Source of the DNA: Bacillota bacterium
Lineage (GTDB): Bacteria > Bacillota > Clostridia > Lachnospirales > Lachnospiraceae
Reading direction: 5' to 3'
NCBI GenBank assembly: GCA_023391695.1
Contig: JAEWAK010000050.1
Span: 1 to 22,481, forward strand
Length of the DNA stretch: 22,481 nucleotides
Shown: in pieces, positions 13,358-21,091 of the stretch
Numbering within the stretch: the first letter of the stretch is position 1
Layout: every line of letters starts with the position of its first letter
Notes under the pieces: model-generated
Told to the model about the DNA's origin: nothing
The model's input: the letters and a program-made list of their open reading frames with translations, nothing else
The model's database searches: none
Translations under genes and position numbers: made by a program

Positions 13358-14980
13358 TTACATCATACCCATTCCGCCTGCTCCGGCTGGCATAGCAGGT
13401 TCGTTGGATTTTATGTTTGCAACAACAGATTCTGTGGTCAATAAGGTAGATGCAACACTGGTAGCATTCTGAAGTGCGCTTCTTGTTACCTTAGCAGGAT
13501 CAAGAATACCTGCAGATACCATATCCACATATTCTTCTTTTAAAGCATCAAATCCGATTCCAGCGCCTTGTTCTTTTACTTTGCTGGTTACAACGGAGCC
13601 TTCCAGTCCTGCATTTGCAACGATGCAGTATAAAGGAGATTCCAGAGCCTTTAATATAATGTTGGCACCTGTTTTTTCATCGCCTTCCAATTCAGCCGCT
13701 AATTTGGCAACTTCCTTGGATGCATGGATATATGCGGAACCGCCGCCTGCAACAATACCTTCTTCTACTGCTGCCCTGGTAGCTGCAAGTGCATCTTCCA
13801 TACGGAGTTTCTTTTCTTTCATTTCTGTTTCGGTAGCGGCCCCAACACGGATAACAGCTACGCCGCCTGCCAGTTTGGCAAGTCTTTCCTGTAATTTTTC
13901 TCTATCGAATTCAGAAGTTGTTTCTTCGATCTGCGCTTTGATCTGTGAAATTCTGGCTTTGATATCTTTCTTTTCGCCTTCACCGTCAACGATAATTGTG
14001 TTTTCCTTCTGAATTTTAACGGATTTTGCACGTCCTAACTGATCCATGGTTACTTCTTTCAAGTCTAAACCTAATTCATCAGAAATTACGGTACCGCCGG
14101 TTAAGATAGCAATATCCTGAAGCATTGCTTTTCTTCTGTCGCCATAGCCCGGAGCTTTTACGGCAACAACTGTAAATGTACCTTTTAATTTATTGATAAT
14201 CAAGGTAGTTAAAGCTTCACCTTCCACATCTTCCGCAATGATTAATAATCTTGCGCCTGTTTGAACGATCTGCTCTAACACCGGAAGGATTTCCTGGATA
14301 TTGGAGATCTTCTTATCTGTGATCAGGATATAAGGATTGTCTAAGTTCGCTTCCATCTTATCCATATCGGTTGCCATATATGCGGATACATATCCTCTGT
14401 CAAACTGCATACCTTCTACTAAATCCAGTTCTGTTTTCATGGTTTTGGATTCTTCGATGGTAATAACGCCGTCATTGGAAACTTTTTCCATAGCGTCCGC
14501 TACCATTTCGCCAACGGAATCATCCCCTGCGGAGATGGCTGCTACTCTTGCGATCTGAGCTTTTCCGGTTAAAGTGGAGCTCATCTTGCTGATCGCTTCT
14601 ACTGCCACATCCGTAGCTTTCTGCATGCCTTTTCTCAATATGATAGGATTAGCGCCTGCTGCCAGGTTTTTAATACCTTCATTGATCATAGCCTGTGCTA
14701 AAACCGTTGCCGTTGTAGTACCGTCACCAGCCACATCATTGGTTTTCGTAGCAACTTCTTTCACTAACTGTGCACCCATATTTTCAAATGCATCTTCTAA
14801 TTCAATTTCTTTCGCTATGGTAACACCGTCATTGGTAATAAGCGGAGCACCAAATGATTTATCCAATACGACATTTCTTCCTTTCGGTCCTAATGTAACT
14901 TTAACCGTATTTGCGAGCTGATTAACACCAGATTCCAAAGCTGCTCTGGCTTCTGCACCGTATTTAATTTCCTTTGCCAT
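13358..14980 (-). CDS. groL: 60-kDa chaperonin GroEL
   Basis: This 540-residue chaperonin is complete. It has the ATP-binding GDGTTT (85-90, with catalytic-loop Asp), ITNDGVTIAKEIELED near residue 49, and the Gly/Met-rich C-terminal tail ending GGMGMM. It forms the double-ring folding chamber capped by GroES. It lies 32 nt downstream of groES with its own ribosome site, shares its promoter and CIRCE operator, and ends at a strong intrinsic terminator. Nothing unusual was seen in the protein. Confidence 0.98.
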   Translation of the reverse strand: MAKEIKYGAEARAALESGVNQLANTVKVTLGPKGRNVVLDKSFGAPLITNDGVTIAKEIELEDAFENMGAQLVKEVATKTNDVAGDGTTTATVLAQAMINEGIKNLAAGANPIILRKGMQKATDVAVEAISKMSSTLTGKAQIARVAAISAGDDSVGEMVADAMEKVSNDGVITIEESKTMKTELDLVEGMQFDRGYVSAYMATDMDKMEANLDNPYILITDKKISNIQEILPVLEQIVQTGARLLIIAEDVEGEALTTLIINKLKGTFTVVAVKAPGYGDRRKAMLQDIAILTGGTVISDELGLDLKEVTMDQLGRAKSVKIQKENTIIVDGEGEKKDIKARISQIKAQIEETTSEFDREKLQERLAKLAGGVAVIRVGAATETEMKEKKLRMEDALAATRAAVEEGIVAGGGSAYIHASKEVAKLAAELEGDEKTGANIILKALESPLYCIVANAGLEGSVVTSKVKEQGAGIGFDALKEEYVDMVSAGILDPAKVTRSALQNATSVASTLLTTESVVANIKSNEPAMPAGAGGMGMM

Positions 14981-15012
14981 AATATATGCCTCCTATATGA
15001 TATTTTAAATTC

Positions 15013-15300
15013 TTAGTCTTCCACAATAGCTACAATGTCGTTTTGTTTCACAACAATGAATTCTTCATCCCCTAATTTTACTTCTGTTCCGGCATATTTG
15101 GAATAAATAACTTTATCTCCGGCCTTCACTTGCATGGTAACTTCTTTACCATCTACCACACCGCCAGGACCAACTGCTACAACTTCAGCCTGCTGCGGTT
15201 TTTCCTTTGCCTGGCCTGGTAAAACGATACCAGATTTTGTTGTTTCTTCAGCAACTAACTGCTTTAAAACTACTTTGTCTCCTAATGGTACTAACTTCAT
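15013..15300 (-). CDS. groES: 10-kDa co-chaperonin GroES
   Basis: This 95-residue protein starts MKLVPLGDKVVLKQ, with the mobile loop at about 17-32 (EETTKSGIVLPGQ) that contacts GroEL, the roof-loop VVAVGPGG and the terminal VVKQNDIVAIVED. Length is normal. AGGAGGA (15307-15313) lies 6 nt before the ATG. It is the first gene of the groES-groEL operon, under a CIRCE operator (15386-15412) and hence the HrcA repressor, which is not encoded in this window. Confidence 0.97.
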   Translation of the reverse strand: MKLVPLGDKVVLKQLVAEETTKSGIVLPGQAKEKPQQAEVVAVGPGGVVDGKEVTMQVKAGDKVIYSKYAGTEVKLGDEEFIVVKQNDIVAIVED

Positions 15301-15385
15301 ATCATTTCCTCCTTATAAATAAATTATTTAAGATTAAAAGGCTTATGTTGAAAGACATCCCATTCAGTATGTCCTTTACTTATTA

Positions 15386-15412
15386 TTAGCACTCACCTGA
15401 ATCGAGTGCTAA
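15386..15412 (-). promoter_or_regulatory. CIRCE operator (HrcA binding site)
   Basis: TTAGCACTC-N9-GAGTGCTAA, a perfect match to the CIRCE consensus. It starts just downstream of the predicted groES transcription start (near 15418), so HrcA bound here would block early transcription. Confidence 0.97.
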
Positions 15413-15424
15413 CTGATAAACTAT

Positions 15425-15460
15425 ATATTAGTAAATTTGCTTTTATTATGCAAATTTACT
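15425..15460 (-). promoter_or_regulatory. groES promoter overlapped by an 11-bp perfect palindrome
   Basis: On the minus strand TTGCAT (15448-15453) and TAATAT (15425-15430) are 17 bp apart. The whole spacer and -35 lie inside a second inverted repeat, AGTAAATTTGC (15430-15440) and GCAAATTTACT (15450-15460), with a 9-bp centre. This is separate from CIRCE and looks like a binding site for another dimeric regulator. Confidence 0.65.
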
Positions 15461-15514
15461 TCTGTTTAAAAAATAAGCAAAATAGCCTTTAAATTTTATT
15501 TTCCTGATCTATAG

Positions 15515-15536
15515 TCTCTTTATCTCTCTTTATCTC
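15515..15536. repeat. Short tandem repeat, 10-bp unit
   Basis: TCTCTTTATC occurs twice in tandem plus two more bases (15515-15536) in the AT-rich gap between groES and the DUF6062 gene. Polypyrimidine, no evident role. Confidence 0.6.
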
Positions 15537-15691
15537 ACTTTTTTAATAAAAGTAACAAAAGAAACAATAACTACTTAAAACATACCCATAATTTAAAAAT
15601 TCATACTTATATAAAACTAATCTTTCATAATAAAATCAACTTCCCCGTAAAGCGTCCGCCCCCAATCATCCTTATGCTTACAAACATCCAT

Positions 15692-15720
15692 TTGCCAATA
15701 AGAAAGCCCTATGCTATAAT
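15692..15720 (+). promoter_or_regulatory. Promoter for the DUF6062 gene, near consensus
   Basis: TTGCCA (15692-15697), 17-bp spacer, TGC-TATAAT (-10 at 15715-15720, extended -10). Predicted start is near 15727, about 115 nt before ATG 15842. Confidence 0.75.
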
Positions 15721-15748
15721 AATGAAAAAATAAAGACAGGGATAAATC

Positions 15749-15850
15749 AGCGCACAGATAGGAGTTAGGTTGAAAAAACAAAAGCAGTTTTTTCAACATC
15801 CTGATTTGTACGTGCGCCAGAGCGCACAGATGGGAGCTAAAATGAAAGAA
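15749..15850 (+). repeat. Duplicated leader/ribosome-site/start segment before the DUF6062 gene
   Basis: AGCGCACAGAT occurs at 15749-15759 and 15821-15831. Each copy continues as (A/G)GGAG(T/C)TA and then a start codon followed by AAA-rich sequence: TTG 15770 and ATG 15842. The offset of 72 bp is in frame. A perfect 6-bp hairpin with a CAGA loop (15812-15827) lies directly before the second ribosome site. Confidence 0.7.
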
Positions 15851-16594
15851 AAGCTATATACCATACCGGTAAATGAAGCATTTCATGCAGACAGCGAATG
15901 CCCGGTATGTTTTATGAAAAAAGCATTAGAGGACAATGCGATCGACTTTACAATGGGTCCAAGTTATATGGAGGACGATGTAAGAGCCGAAACAGATAAA
16001 ATCGGGTTCTGCAGCCACCACATTGAAAAACTATATGAAAACCAGAACCGCCTGGGACTGGCCCTCATGTTAAAAACCCATATGGATAAAACCATTCAGG
16101 ATATAGAAAAACTTTCCCTAACAGGCAGTAAATTATCTTCTCCTTCTTTATTTAAAAAGAAAGCGGAAGTCTCCGGGGTTAAAACATATATTGATCAACT
16201 GGATGCTTCCTGCTATATCTGTGATAAAATTAACAATATATTTATTCGCTATATCGATACCATATTCTGGCTTTATCAAAATGATGACCAATTTCGTAAT
16301 AAATTTATACAATCAAAAGGATTCTGTACTGCCCATTACGGCCTTCTTTATGACGAAGCCCCAAAACACCTGAATTCCGGTAAGCTGGATGATTTCATAA
16401 AATCATTAAATACGGTATATTTAGACAATATAAAACGGGTAAGGGATGATTTGGATTGGTTTATCGATAAGTTTGATTACCGTTATGTAAATGAGCCCTG
16501 GAAGAATTCAAAGGATGCCCTCCCCCGTGCCATGACGAAAACCAACAGCTTGCTTAAGTATAACCTTCTCTCAAAAGAAAAGGATCAGGCATAA
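15842..16594 (+). CDS. DUF6062 family protein, predicted metal-binding
   Basis: This 250-residue protein of unknown function matches the clostridial DUF6062 family: MKEKLYTIPVNEAF start, the ECPVC pair (Cys20, Cys23), FTMGPSYMEDDVR, GFCSHH (Cys57, His59/His60), CYIC (Cys124, Cys127), GFCTAHYGLL (Cys162, His165) and a C-terminal NEPWKNSKDALPRAM. Two C-x2-C plus C-x(1-2)-H sets suggest two metal sites, perhaps zinc. ATG 15842 is preferred because the family begins there; an in-frame TTG at 15770, also with a ribosome site, would add 24 residues. It is monocistronic under a near-consensus promoter. The cysteine pattern does not reveal a substrate. Confidence 0.85.
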   Translation: MKEKLYTIPVNEAFHADSECPVCFMKKALEDNAIDFTMGPSYMEDDVRAETDKIGFCSHHIEKLYENQNRLGLALMLKTHMDKTIQDIEKLSLTGSKLSSPSLFKKKAEVSGVKTYIDQLDASCYICDKINNIFIRYIDTIFWLYQNDDQFRNKFIQSKGFCTAHYGLLYDEAPKHLNSGKLDDFIKSLNTVYLDNIKRVRDDLDWFIDKFDYRYVNEPWKNSKDALPRAMTKTNSLLKYNLLSKEKDQA

Positions 16595-16688
16595 AATCTG
16601 AAACAGCATCTAACTTTCGTATCAATGGGCATACAACAAAGAGCCATCCCTCTCTTATGGTATTTCTACTGCTAAAGGTAAATTATCA

Positions 16689-16715
16689 GCCGGTGTGCTG
16701 ACACATTGCACCGGC
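16689..16715. repeat. GC-rich hairpin between the convergent DUF6062 and DUF2225 genes
   Basis: GCCGGTG (16689-16695) pairs with CACCGGC (16709-16715) around a 13-nt loop. There is no clear U-run on either side, so it is at best a weak terminator for the two converging genes. The rest of this 201-nt gap shows nothing else I can support. Confidence 0.45.
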
Positions 16716-16795
16716 AGCATCCATAAAATGGGGGCAGGCTCTGACTGAATATTCACTCATCCCAATCAGGAATATGTATTGGTATTATTTTCGTT

Positions 16796-17653
16796 TTACT
16801 TATCGGTTTTACTTAGTAATTCTTTTAATTCTCTTGCTTTTGTTTTAATTCTTTCATTGGCATCCCTGGCAATAAGAACTTTGGATATCCACCTTCCGCA
16901 TTCATCATATTTTCCTACTCTTCTTGCAAGGTCTGCTACTAAGTAGGTCATTGTATTTTCATCCATTCCGCACATGGGGAACAATTCTTTAGAAAAAGCT
17001 TCCAGGAAGCCTTCATAAGCATTGGTCAAAAACTCCAGCTCTTCTTTCTGCAAATCGGCAACCGTCTCTTTTATATCTTCACCGGTATTTTCCGCCAGCA
17101 GGCTCTCGGCTTTGCCGCGAAGCAGCCAGGCAGTTTTTAAACAGGTATAGGCACGTTCACTTAGTTTACTTTTTTTCACGATGGTATTCACCAGTGCCAG
17201 TTTATGCCGGGCGATCGCATCATCATAAGTAAGTATCTCGTCTTCCGTGTTTATTCCTTTAAAAGAAGACGAAATCTGTTCCTTAATGAGCTTTGCCTGT
17301 GCCGAGGTCATATAATTAAAAAAGCGGTTTAATGCGGAATATCCGCAGTGCGGGCACACAATCGCATCATACTTAAGGGAATCCACAAGCTGATACTTCG
17401 GCCTTAGATCCGTATCGGCCGAAATCAGTTTAACCTTGCCGGTTTTTACGGTTTTCGCTTTAAACTCTTTATCACAGACCGGACAGGTATAACTTTTTTC
17501 AAATATTAAATCTGCTTCAACAATTTTTGTTTTTTCATCTGCTTCGGCGCCATCACCTGGCTTTTTATTGCCTTTATCTTCCGAAGCGTAAACTTCCAAT
17601 TCAGACATCTTACCTAATCCAAAGGCTTCCAATCCTGAAAATAAATTTGCCAT
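16796..17653 (-). CDS. DUF2225 family protein
   Basis: This 285-residue cytoplasmic protein has the DUF2225 pattern: an N-terminal zinc-ribbon-like module with Cys57-x2-Cys60 (YTCPVC) and Cys100-x2-Cys103 (VCPHCGYSA), then an all-helical TPR-like region from about 130 to 280 (ARHKLALVNTIVKKSKLSERAYTCLKTAWLLRG and following). The function is not established. An acidic, low-complexity stretch (about 25-47) separates the first 20 residues from the ribbon. It lies 13 nt downstream of glnS, with AGGAGG in the gap, so the two are very likely cotranscribed; whether the link is functional is unknown. Confidence 0.85.
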   Translation of the reverse strand: MANLFSGLEAFGLGKMSELEVYASEDKGNKKPGDGAEADEKTKIVEADLIFEKSYTCPVCDKEFKAKTVKTGKVKLISADTDLRPKYQLVDSLKYDAIVCPHCGYSALNRFFNYMTSAQAKLIKEQISSSFKGINTEDEILTYDDAIARHKLALVNTIVKKSKLSERAYTCLKTAWLLRGKAESLLAENTGEDIKETVADLQKEELEFLTNAYEGFLEAFSKELFPMCGMDENTMTYLVADLARRVGKYDECGRWISKVLIARDANERIKTKARELKELLSKTDK

Positions 17654-17666
17654 TCTTCTTCCTCCT

Positions 17667-19388
17667 CTATTCGGGTTTATATGAGCTCTTTAGGGATACT
17701 ATCCTGTTAAAAACCAAGTGTTCCGGAATTGAATCTTTTGAATCGGCACAGAAATAACCATGCCGTAAAAACTGATAGCTTTCATAAGCCCTGGCACCTT
17801 TTACATCCGGTTCGATATAACAATCCTTTAAAACCGTAATCGAATTGGGGTTTAAGTTCAGGCTTCCGTCTTCATTATAAACGCCCTTCTCTTCGTCCAC
17901 GATATTCTCATATAATCTTACTTCGGCTTTTTCTGCAGTAGGTGCGGCAACCCAGTGTATGGTGCCTTTTACTTTACGTCCGGTAAAACCGCTGCCGCTT
18001 CTTGTTTCCGGATCATAGGTACAATGTATTTCGGTGACCTTGCCGTCCCCATCCGTAACATAATCCGTACAGGTTACAAAATAAGCATGCATCAGGCGTA
18101 CTTCATTTCCCGGATACAAACGGAAATATTTCTTAGGGGGTTCAATCATAAAATCCTGGCGGTCAATATATAATTCACGGCTAAATGGAACTTTCCTGAA
18201 TCCCATATCTTCATTTTCCTGATTATTCGGTACATCGACATATTCTATCTCACCTTCCGGATAATTGGTTATGATTAATTTAATGGGATCAAGTACTGCC
18301 ATAACCCTCGGTTTTTTTAATTTTAAATCTTCCCGGATACAGTATTCCAGCATGGAATAATCCACGGAACTCTGACTTTTTGAAACACCGCATAATTCCA
18401 TAAAGGTCTTAATGGATTCCGGCGTAAAGCCTCTCCTGCGCAGGGCACTGATGGAAACCAGCCTTGGGTCATCCCAGCCGTCCACGATTCCGTCTTCCAC
18501 TAATTTCTTGATATATCTTTTACCGGTAATTACATTGGTTAAATACATTTTGGCAAATTCAATCTGCTTGGGAGGATTTTTATATTCCAGTTCCCTTACC
18601 ACCCAGTCATATAAAGGCCTGTGATCTTCAAATTCCAGGGTACATATGGAATGGCTGATCCCTTCAATGGCATCTTCAATGGGATGGGCAAAATCATACA
18701 TGGGATAAATACACCATTTATCGCCGGTATTGTGATGTGTCATTCTGGCGATACGGTAAAGAATGGGATCCCTCATATTAATGTTGGGAGAAGCCATATC
18801 TATCCTGGCACGTAATACCTTGGAACCGTCGGGATATTCACCGTTTTTCATTCCTTCAAATAATGTCAGATTTTCTTCTATTGTCCTGTCCCTGTATGGA
18901 CTGTTTTTACCGGGTTCCGTCAAAGTACCGCGATATTCCCGGATTTCCTCCGGGGTCAGTTCACATACATAGGCTTTCCCTTTTTTGATCAGTTTTACGG
19001 CACCTTCATACATCTGTTCAAAATAATCGGAAGCAAAAAAAAGCCTGTCCTCAAATTCACCGCCGATCCACTTCACATCCGCTATAATGGATTCTACAAA
19101 TTCGGTTTTCTCCTTGGTAGGATTGGTATCATCAAACCGCAGATTAAACCTGCCGCCATATTTTTTTGCCAGTCCGAAATTCAGTAATATGGATTTGGCA
19201 TGTCCAATATGCAGGTAACCATTGGGTTCCGGCGGGAATCTGGTAATTACCGTAGTACAATTACCTTCCCTGATATCCTTATCAATAATCTGTTCTATAA
19301 AATTTTTCGATATCGTTTCTTTCTCCGCCTGCATATCCGTTTCCTTATGCAATTCCAGATTTTCTAGCCCCATGCCGTCATTATCCAT
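17667..19388 (-). CDS. glnS: Glutaminyl-tRNA synthetase
   Basis: This 573-residue class I synthetase joins glutamine to tRNA-Gln. The HIGH motif is intact (PPEPNGYLHIGHAKS, HIGH at 60-63), followed by RFDDTNP (84-90) and WDDPRL (305-310). Where the KMSKS-type loop is expected (MSKRKL in E. coli) the sequence is VITGKRY (286-292), so only the GKR part is recognisable. I recall the same wording in related clostridial enzymes, so it is probably a lineage variant, not damage. AGGAGG lies 8 nt before ATG 19388; the first 25 residues extend beyond the E. coli start. The gene has its own promoter and a structured leader of about 186 nt, and is followed by a DUF2225 gene. Confidence 0.95.
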   Translation of the reverse strand: MDNDGMGLENLELHKETDMQAEKETISKNFIEQIIDKDIREGNCTTVITRFPPEPNGYLHIGHAKSILLNFGLAKKYGGRFNLRFDDTNPTKEKTEFVESIIADVKWIGGEFEDRLFFASDYFEQMYEGAVKLIKKGKAYVCELTPEEIREYRGTLTEPGKNSPYRDRTIEENLTLFEGMKNGEYPDGSKVLRARIDMASPNINMRDPILYRIARMTHHNTGDKWCIYPMYDFAHPIEDAIEGISHSICTLEFEDHRPLYDWVVRELEYKNPPKQIEFAKMYLTNVITGKRYIKKLVEDGIVDGWDDPRLVSISALRRRGFTPESIKTFMELCGVSKSQSSVDYSMLEYCIREDLKLKKPRVMAVLDPIKLIITNYPEGEIEYVDVPNNQENEDMGFRKVPFSRELYIDRQDFMIEPPKKYFRLYPGNEVRLMHAYFVTCTDYVTDGDGKVTEIHCTYDPETRSGSGFTGRKVKGTIHWVAAPTAEKAEVRLYENIVDEEKGVYNEDGSLNLNPNSITVLKDCYIEPDVKGARAYESYQFLRHGYFCADSKDSIPEHLVFNRIVSLKSSYKPE

Positions 19389-19417
19389 GGCAATTCCTCC
19401 TTAATAGCAGTGAGTTT

Positions 19418-19574
19418 GTTACCGTTCAGCCCCAGATACCGCGTGGTGTTTTCTGCGAGTGAAGCAAAGCAAAAACCGAGTTTGATACGCGCGAAATTAT
19501 GCAGAATATTATAATTTCTCTGCATAAAAGGTTGCTATGAAACCGTAGGCTGAATAGTAACGTGTGTTTTCATA
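19418..19574 (-). ncRNA. Candidate structured leader RNA of glnS
   Basis: In the glnS sense, GTTACTATTCAGCC (19561-19548) can pair with GGCTGAACGGTAAC (19431-19418), 12 of 14 positions matching. The 5' arm is followed by CTACGGTTTC, close to CTGCGGTTCC after the corresponding arm of the comEB leader. Extra stems: TATGAAA/TTTCATA (19574-19568 with 19542-19536), whose loop contains the 5' arm (pseudoknot-like), GAAATTAT/ATAATTTC (19518-19511 with 19500-19493), and GCAGA/TCTGC (19523-19519 with 19505-19501). No T-box core was found. It could also be a transposed repeat that landed in the leader. Confidence 0.4.
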
Positions 19575-19580
19575 AGCTAT

Positions 19581-19609
19581 ATGATACCACAATTGTTTTT
19601 ATTAGTCAA
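19581..19609 (-). promoter_or_regulatory. glnS promoter
   Basis: On the minus strand TTGACT (19604-19609) is 17 bp from TATCAT (19581-19586). Predicted start is near 19574, so the candidate leader element begins at the 5' end of the transcript. Confidence 0.65.
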
Positions 19610-19761
19610 AGCAGGTAAACAAATATTAATACTATGAAGTAATATAGGGAAACCTGTCGAAATAAGCTGCTTCCAGGATCCTGCCGACTATTTATCGGGA
19701 CAAAATTACTATAAAAAATTTATAATAAAATTCCCGTACATTCATTTTATGTCTGGCCGAT

Positions 19762-19796
19762 AAAAAACCCTTCCGGCATATTTCGGCCTGAAAGGG
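19762..19796 (-). terminator. hisC intrinsic terminator
   Basis: In the minus strand CCCTTTC (19796-19790) pairs with GGAAGGG (19774-19768, one G-U), then after a one-base bulge GGC pairs with GCC, around an 8-nt loop. Six U follow (19767-19762). It lies 25 nt past the hisC stop. Confidence 0.88.
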
Positions 19797-19821
19797 CATT
19801 TTATTAATGGTTTCTGTCCAA

Positions 19822-20901
19822 TCATTTTACATTTTCAGTTAGGGCATCTGCTATTATTCTCTCCAAAGCTTTTAAGAACCGTTCCATTTCCTCGTCGGTT
19901 CCGACGGTTATGCGGAGATAATTATTTATCCTTGGTTTATTAAAATACCTCACATAAATATTCTCCGCCCTTAAAGCGGTAAATAATTCTTCCGCCGGAA
20001 TGGTCTCATGGGTGGCAAAAATAAAATTTGCCCTGGAATCCGGAAAGGTAAATCCAAGTGTCCTTAATTGGTCCATAACCCATTCCCTGGTTTTAATTAT
20101 CTTACCCAGACATTCCTTAAAATAAACCGCATCTTTGACGGCTTCCGCGCCATAATATAGAGAAGCCTGGTTCATGGTATACGAATTATAGGAATATTTC
20201 ACATCATTGATGGCCTTAATTAAAACAGGGCTACCCATAGCATACCCAATTCTCATACCCGCCATGGAACGAGATTTGGAAAAGGTCTGTACCACTAAAA
20301 GATTATCAAATTCTTTTACCAGTTCCAGCGAACTGGTTCCTCCGAAATCAATATACGCCTCATCCACAATCACGACGGAATCCTGATTATGTTTAAGTAT
20401 ATCCCGTATAAAATCCACATCCTCCCATATGGAAGTCGGAGCGTTGGGATTGGCAAATACGATACCGCCGTTTTCCTTATAATAGTCTTCTTTCCTGATC
20501 CTGAAATTATCATCCAGAAGCGGACGTTCATATGGAATATGAAACAATTCAGCCCATACATCATAGAAGGAATAAGTGATATCCGGAAATAAAACCGGTT
20601 TATCGGAATTAAAGAAGGTCATAAATGCCATAGCAAGTACATCATCCGATCCGACTCCCACAAAAACCTGATTTTCCTCTAACTGATAATAATCCGCCAG
20701 GGCTTTCACCAAGAGGTTTGCAGTCGGATCCGGATATAATTTCAATTTATCTGTCTGGAGTTCCCGGATGGCTCTTTGTACACCAGGAGCCGGGGGGTAT
20801 GGATTTTCATTGGTATTCAGTTTAATTATATCAGGGGAGTTTGGCTGCTCTCCCGGTACGTATGGGACTACTTTTCTAATGTAATTTTCCCAGTTTTTCA
20901 T
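19822..20901 (-). CDS. hisC: Histidinol-phosphate aminotransferase HisC
   Basis: This 359-residue fold-type I PLP enzyme carries the HisC features: LNTNENPYPPAPG (28-40), FANPNAPTS (149-157), VDEAYIDF (179-186) with the PLP-contacting Asp and Tyr, and the Schiff-base Lys209 in TFSKSRSMAGMRIGY. It converts imidazole-acetol phosphate and glutamate to histidinol phosphate. Length is standard. AGGAGA with good spacing precedes the ATG. It is not in a his operon here: it lies between glnS and another aminotransferase gene and ends at its own terminator. Some HisC-like proteins act on aromatic amino acids, so exact substrate range is inferred. Confidence 0.88.
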   Translation of the reverse strand: MKNWENYIRKVVPYVPGEQPNSPDIIKLNTNENPYPPAPGVQRAIRELQTDKLKLYPDPTANLLVKALADYYQLEENQVFVGVGSDDVLAMAFMTFFNSDKPVLFPDITYSFYDVWAELFHIPYERPLLDDNFRIRKEDYYKENGGIVFANPNAPTSIWEDVDFIRDILKHNQDSVVIVDEAYIDFGGTSSLELVKEFDNLLVVQTFSKSRSMAGMRIGYAMGSPVLIKAINDVKYSYNSYTMNQASLYYGAEAVKDAVYFKECLGKIIKTREWVMDQLRTLGFTFPDSRANFIFATHETIPAEELFTALRAENIYVRYFNKPRINNYLRITVGTDEEMERFLKALERIIADALTENVK

Positions 20902-20947
20902 AATAATCTCCTGTCTGCATGGCGAGTACTGCTTTGTATTAATTTTG

Positions 20948-21064
20948 CTTAATATTCAGTGCCTGATTTTTGTGCTGAGGCAAAGCGGAGGAATGAGGCA
21001 TAGTGGTTCCTGCACCTGCCTGCGACAACACAGCATCAGCACAAATAACGAATGCTGAATTAAG
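20948..21064 (-). repeat. Nested inverted repeat upstream of hisC
   Basis: TTTGTGCTGA (20969-20978) is the exact reverse complement of TCAGCACAAA (21036-21045). An outer stem CTTAA-TA-TTCAG (20948-20959) pairs with CTGAATTAAG (21055-21064) with a two-base bulge, and an inner AGGCA/TGCCT (20996-21000/21017-21021) lies in the loop. In hisC sense the order TTCAGC ... CTGAA matches the comEB and glnS leaders. It contains CAAAGCGGA, as in the REP-like hairpins. The promoter for hisC was not identified. Confidence 0.55.
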
Positions 21065-21091
21065 TGAAATCTACGTAAGTCCTGTCACGTC

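Noticed and set aside
13581..14921. Several long plus-strand frames opposite groEL (and similar ones opposite pst, guaB and glnS)
   Set aside because: They are antisense shadows of strongly conserved genes, with no ribosome sites or protein family features.
19418..19574. T-box riboswitch for glnS
   Set aside because: The conserved GGGTGGNACCGCG antiterminator core is absent in the glnS sense, and there is no terminator before the ribosome site.
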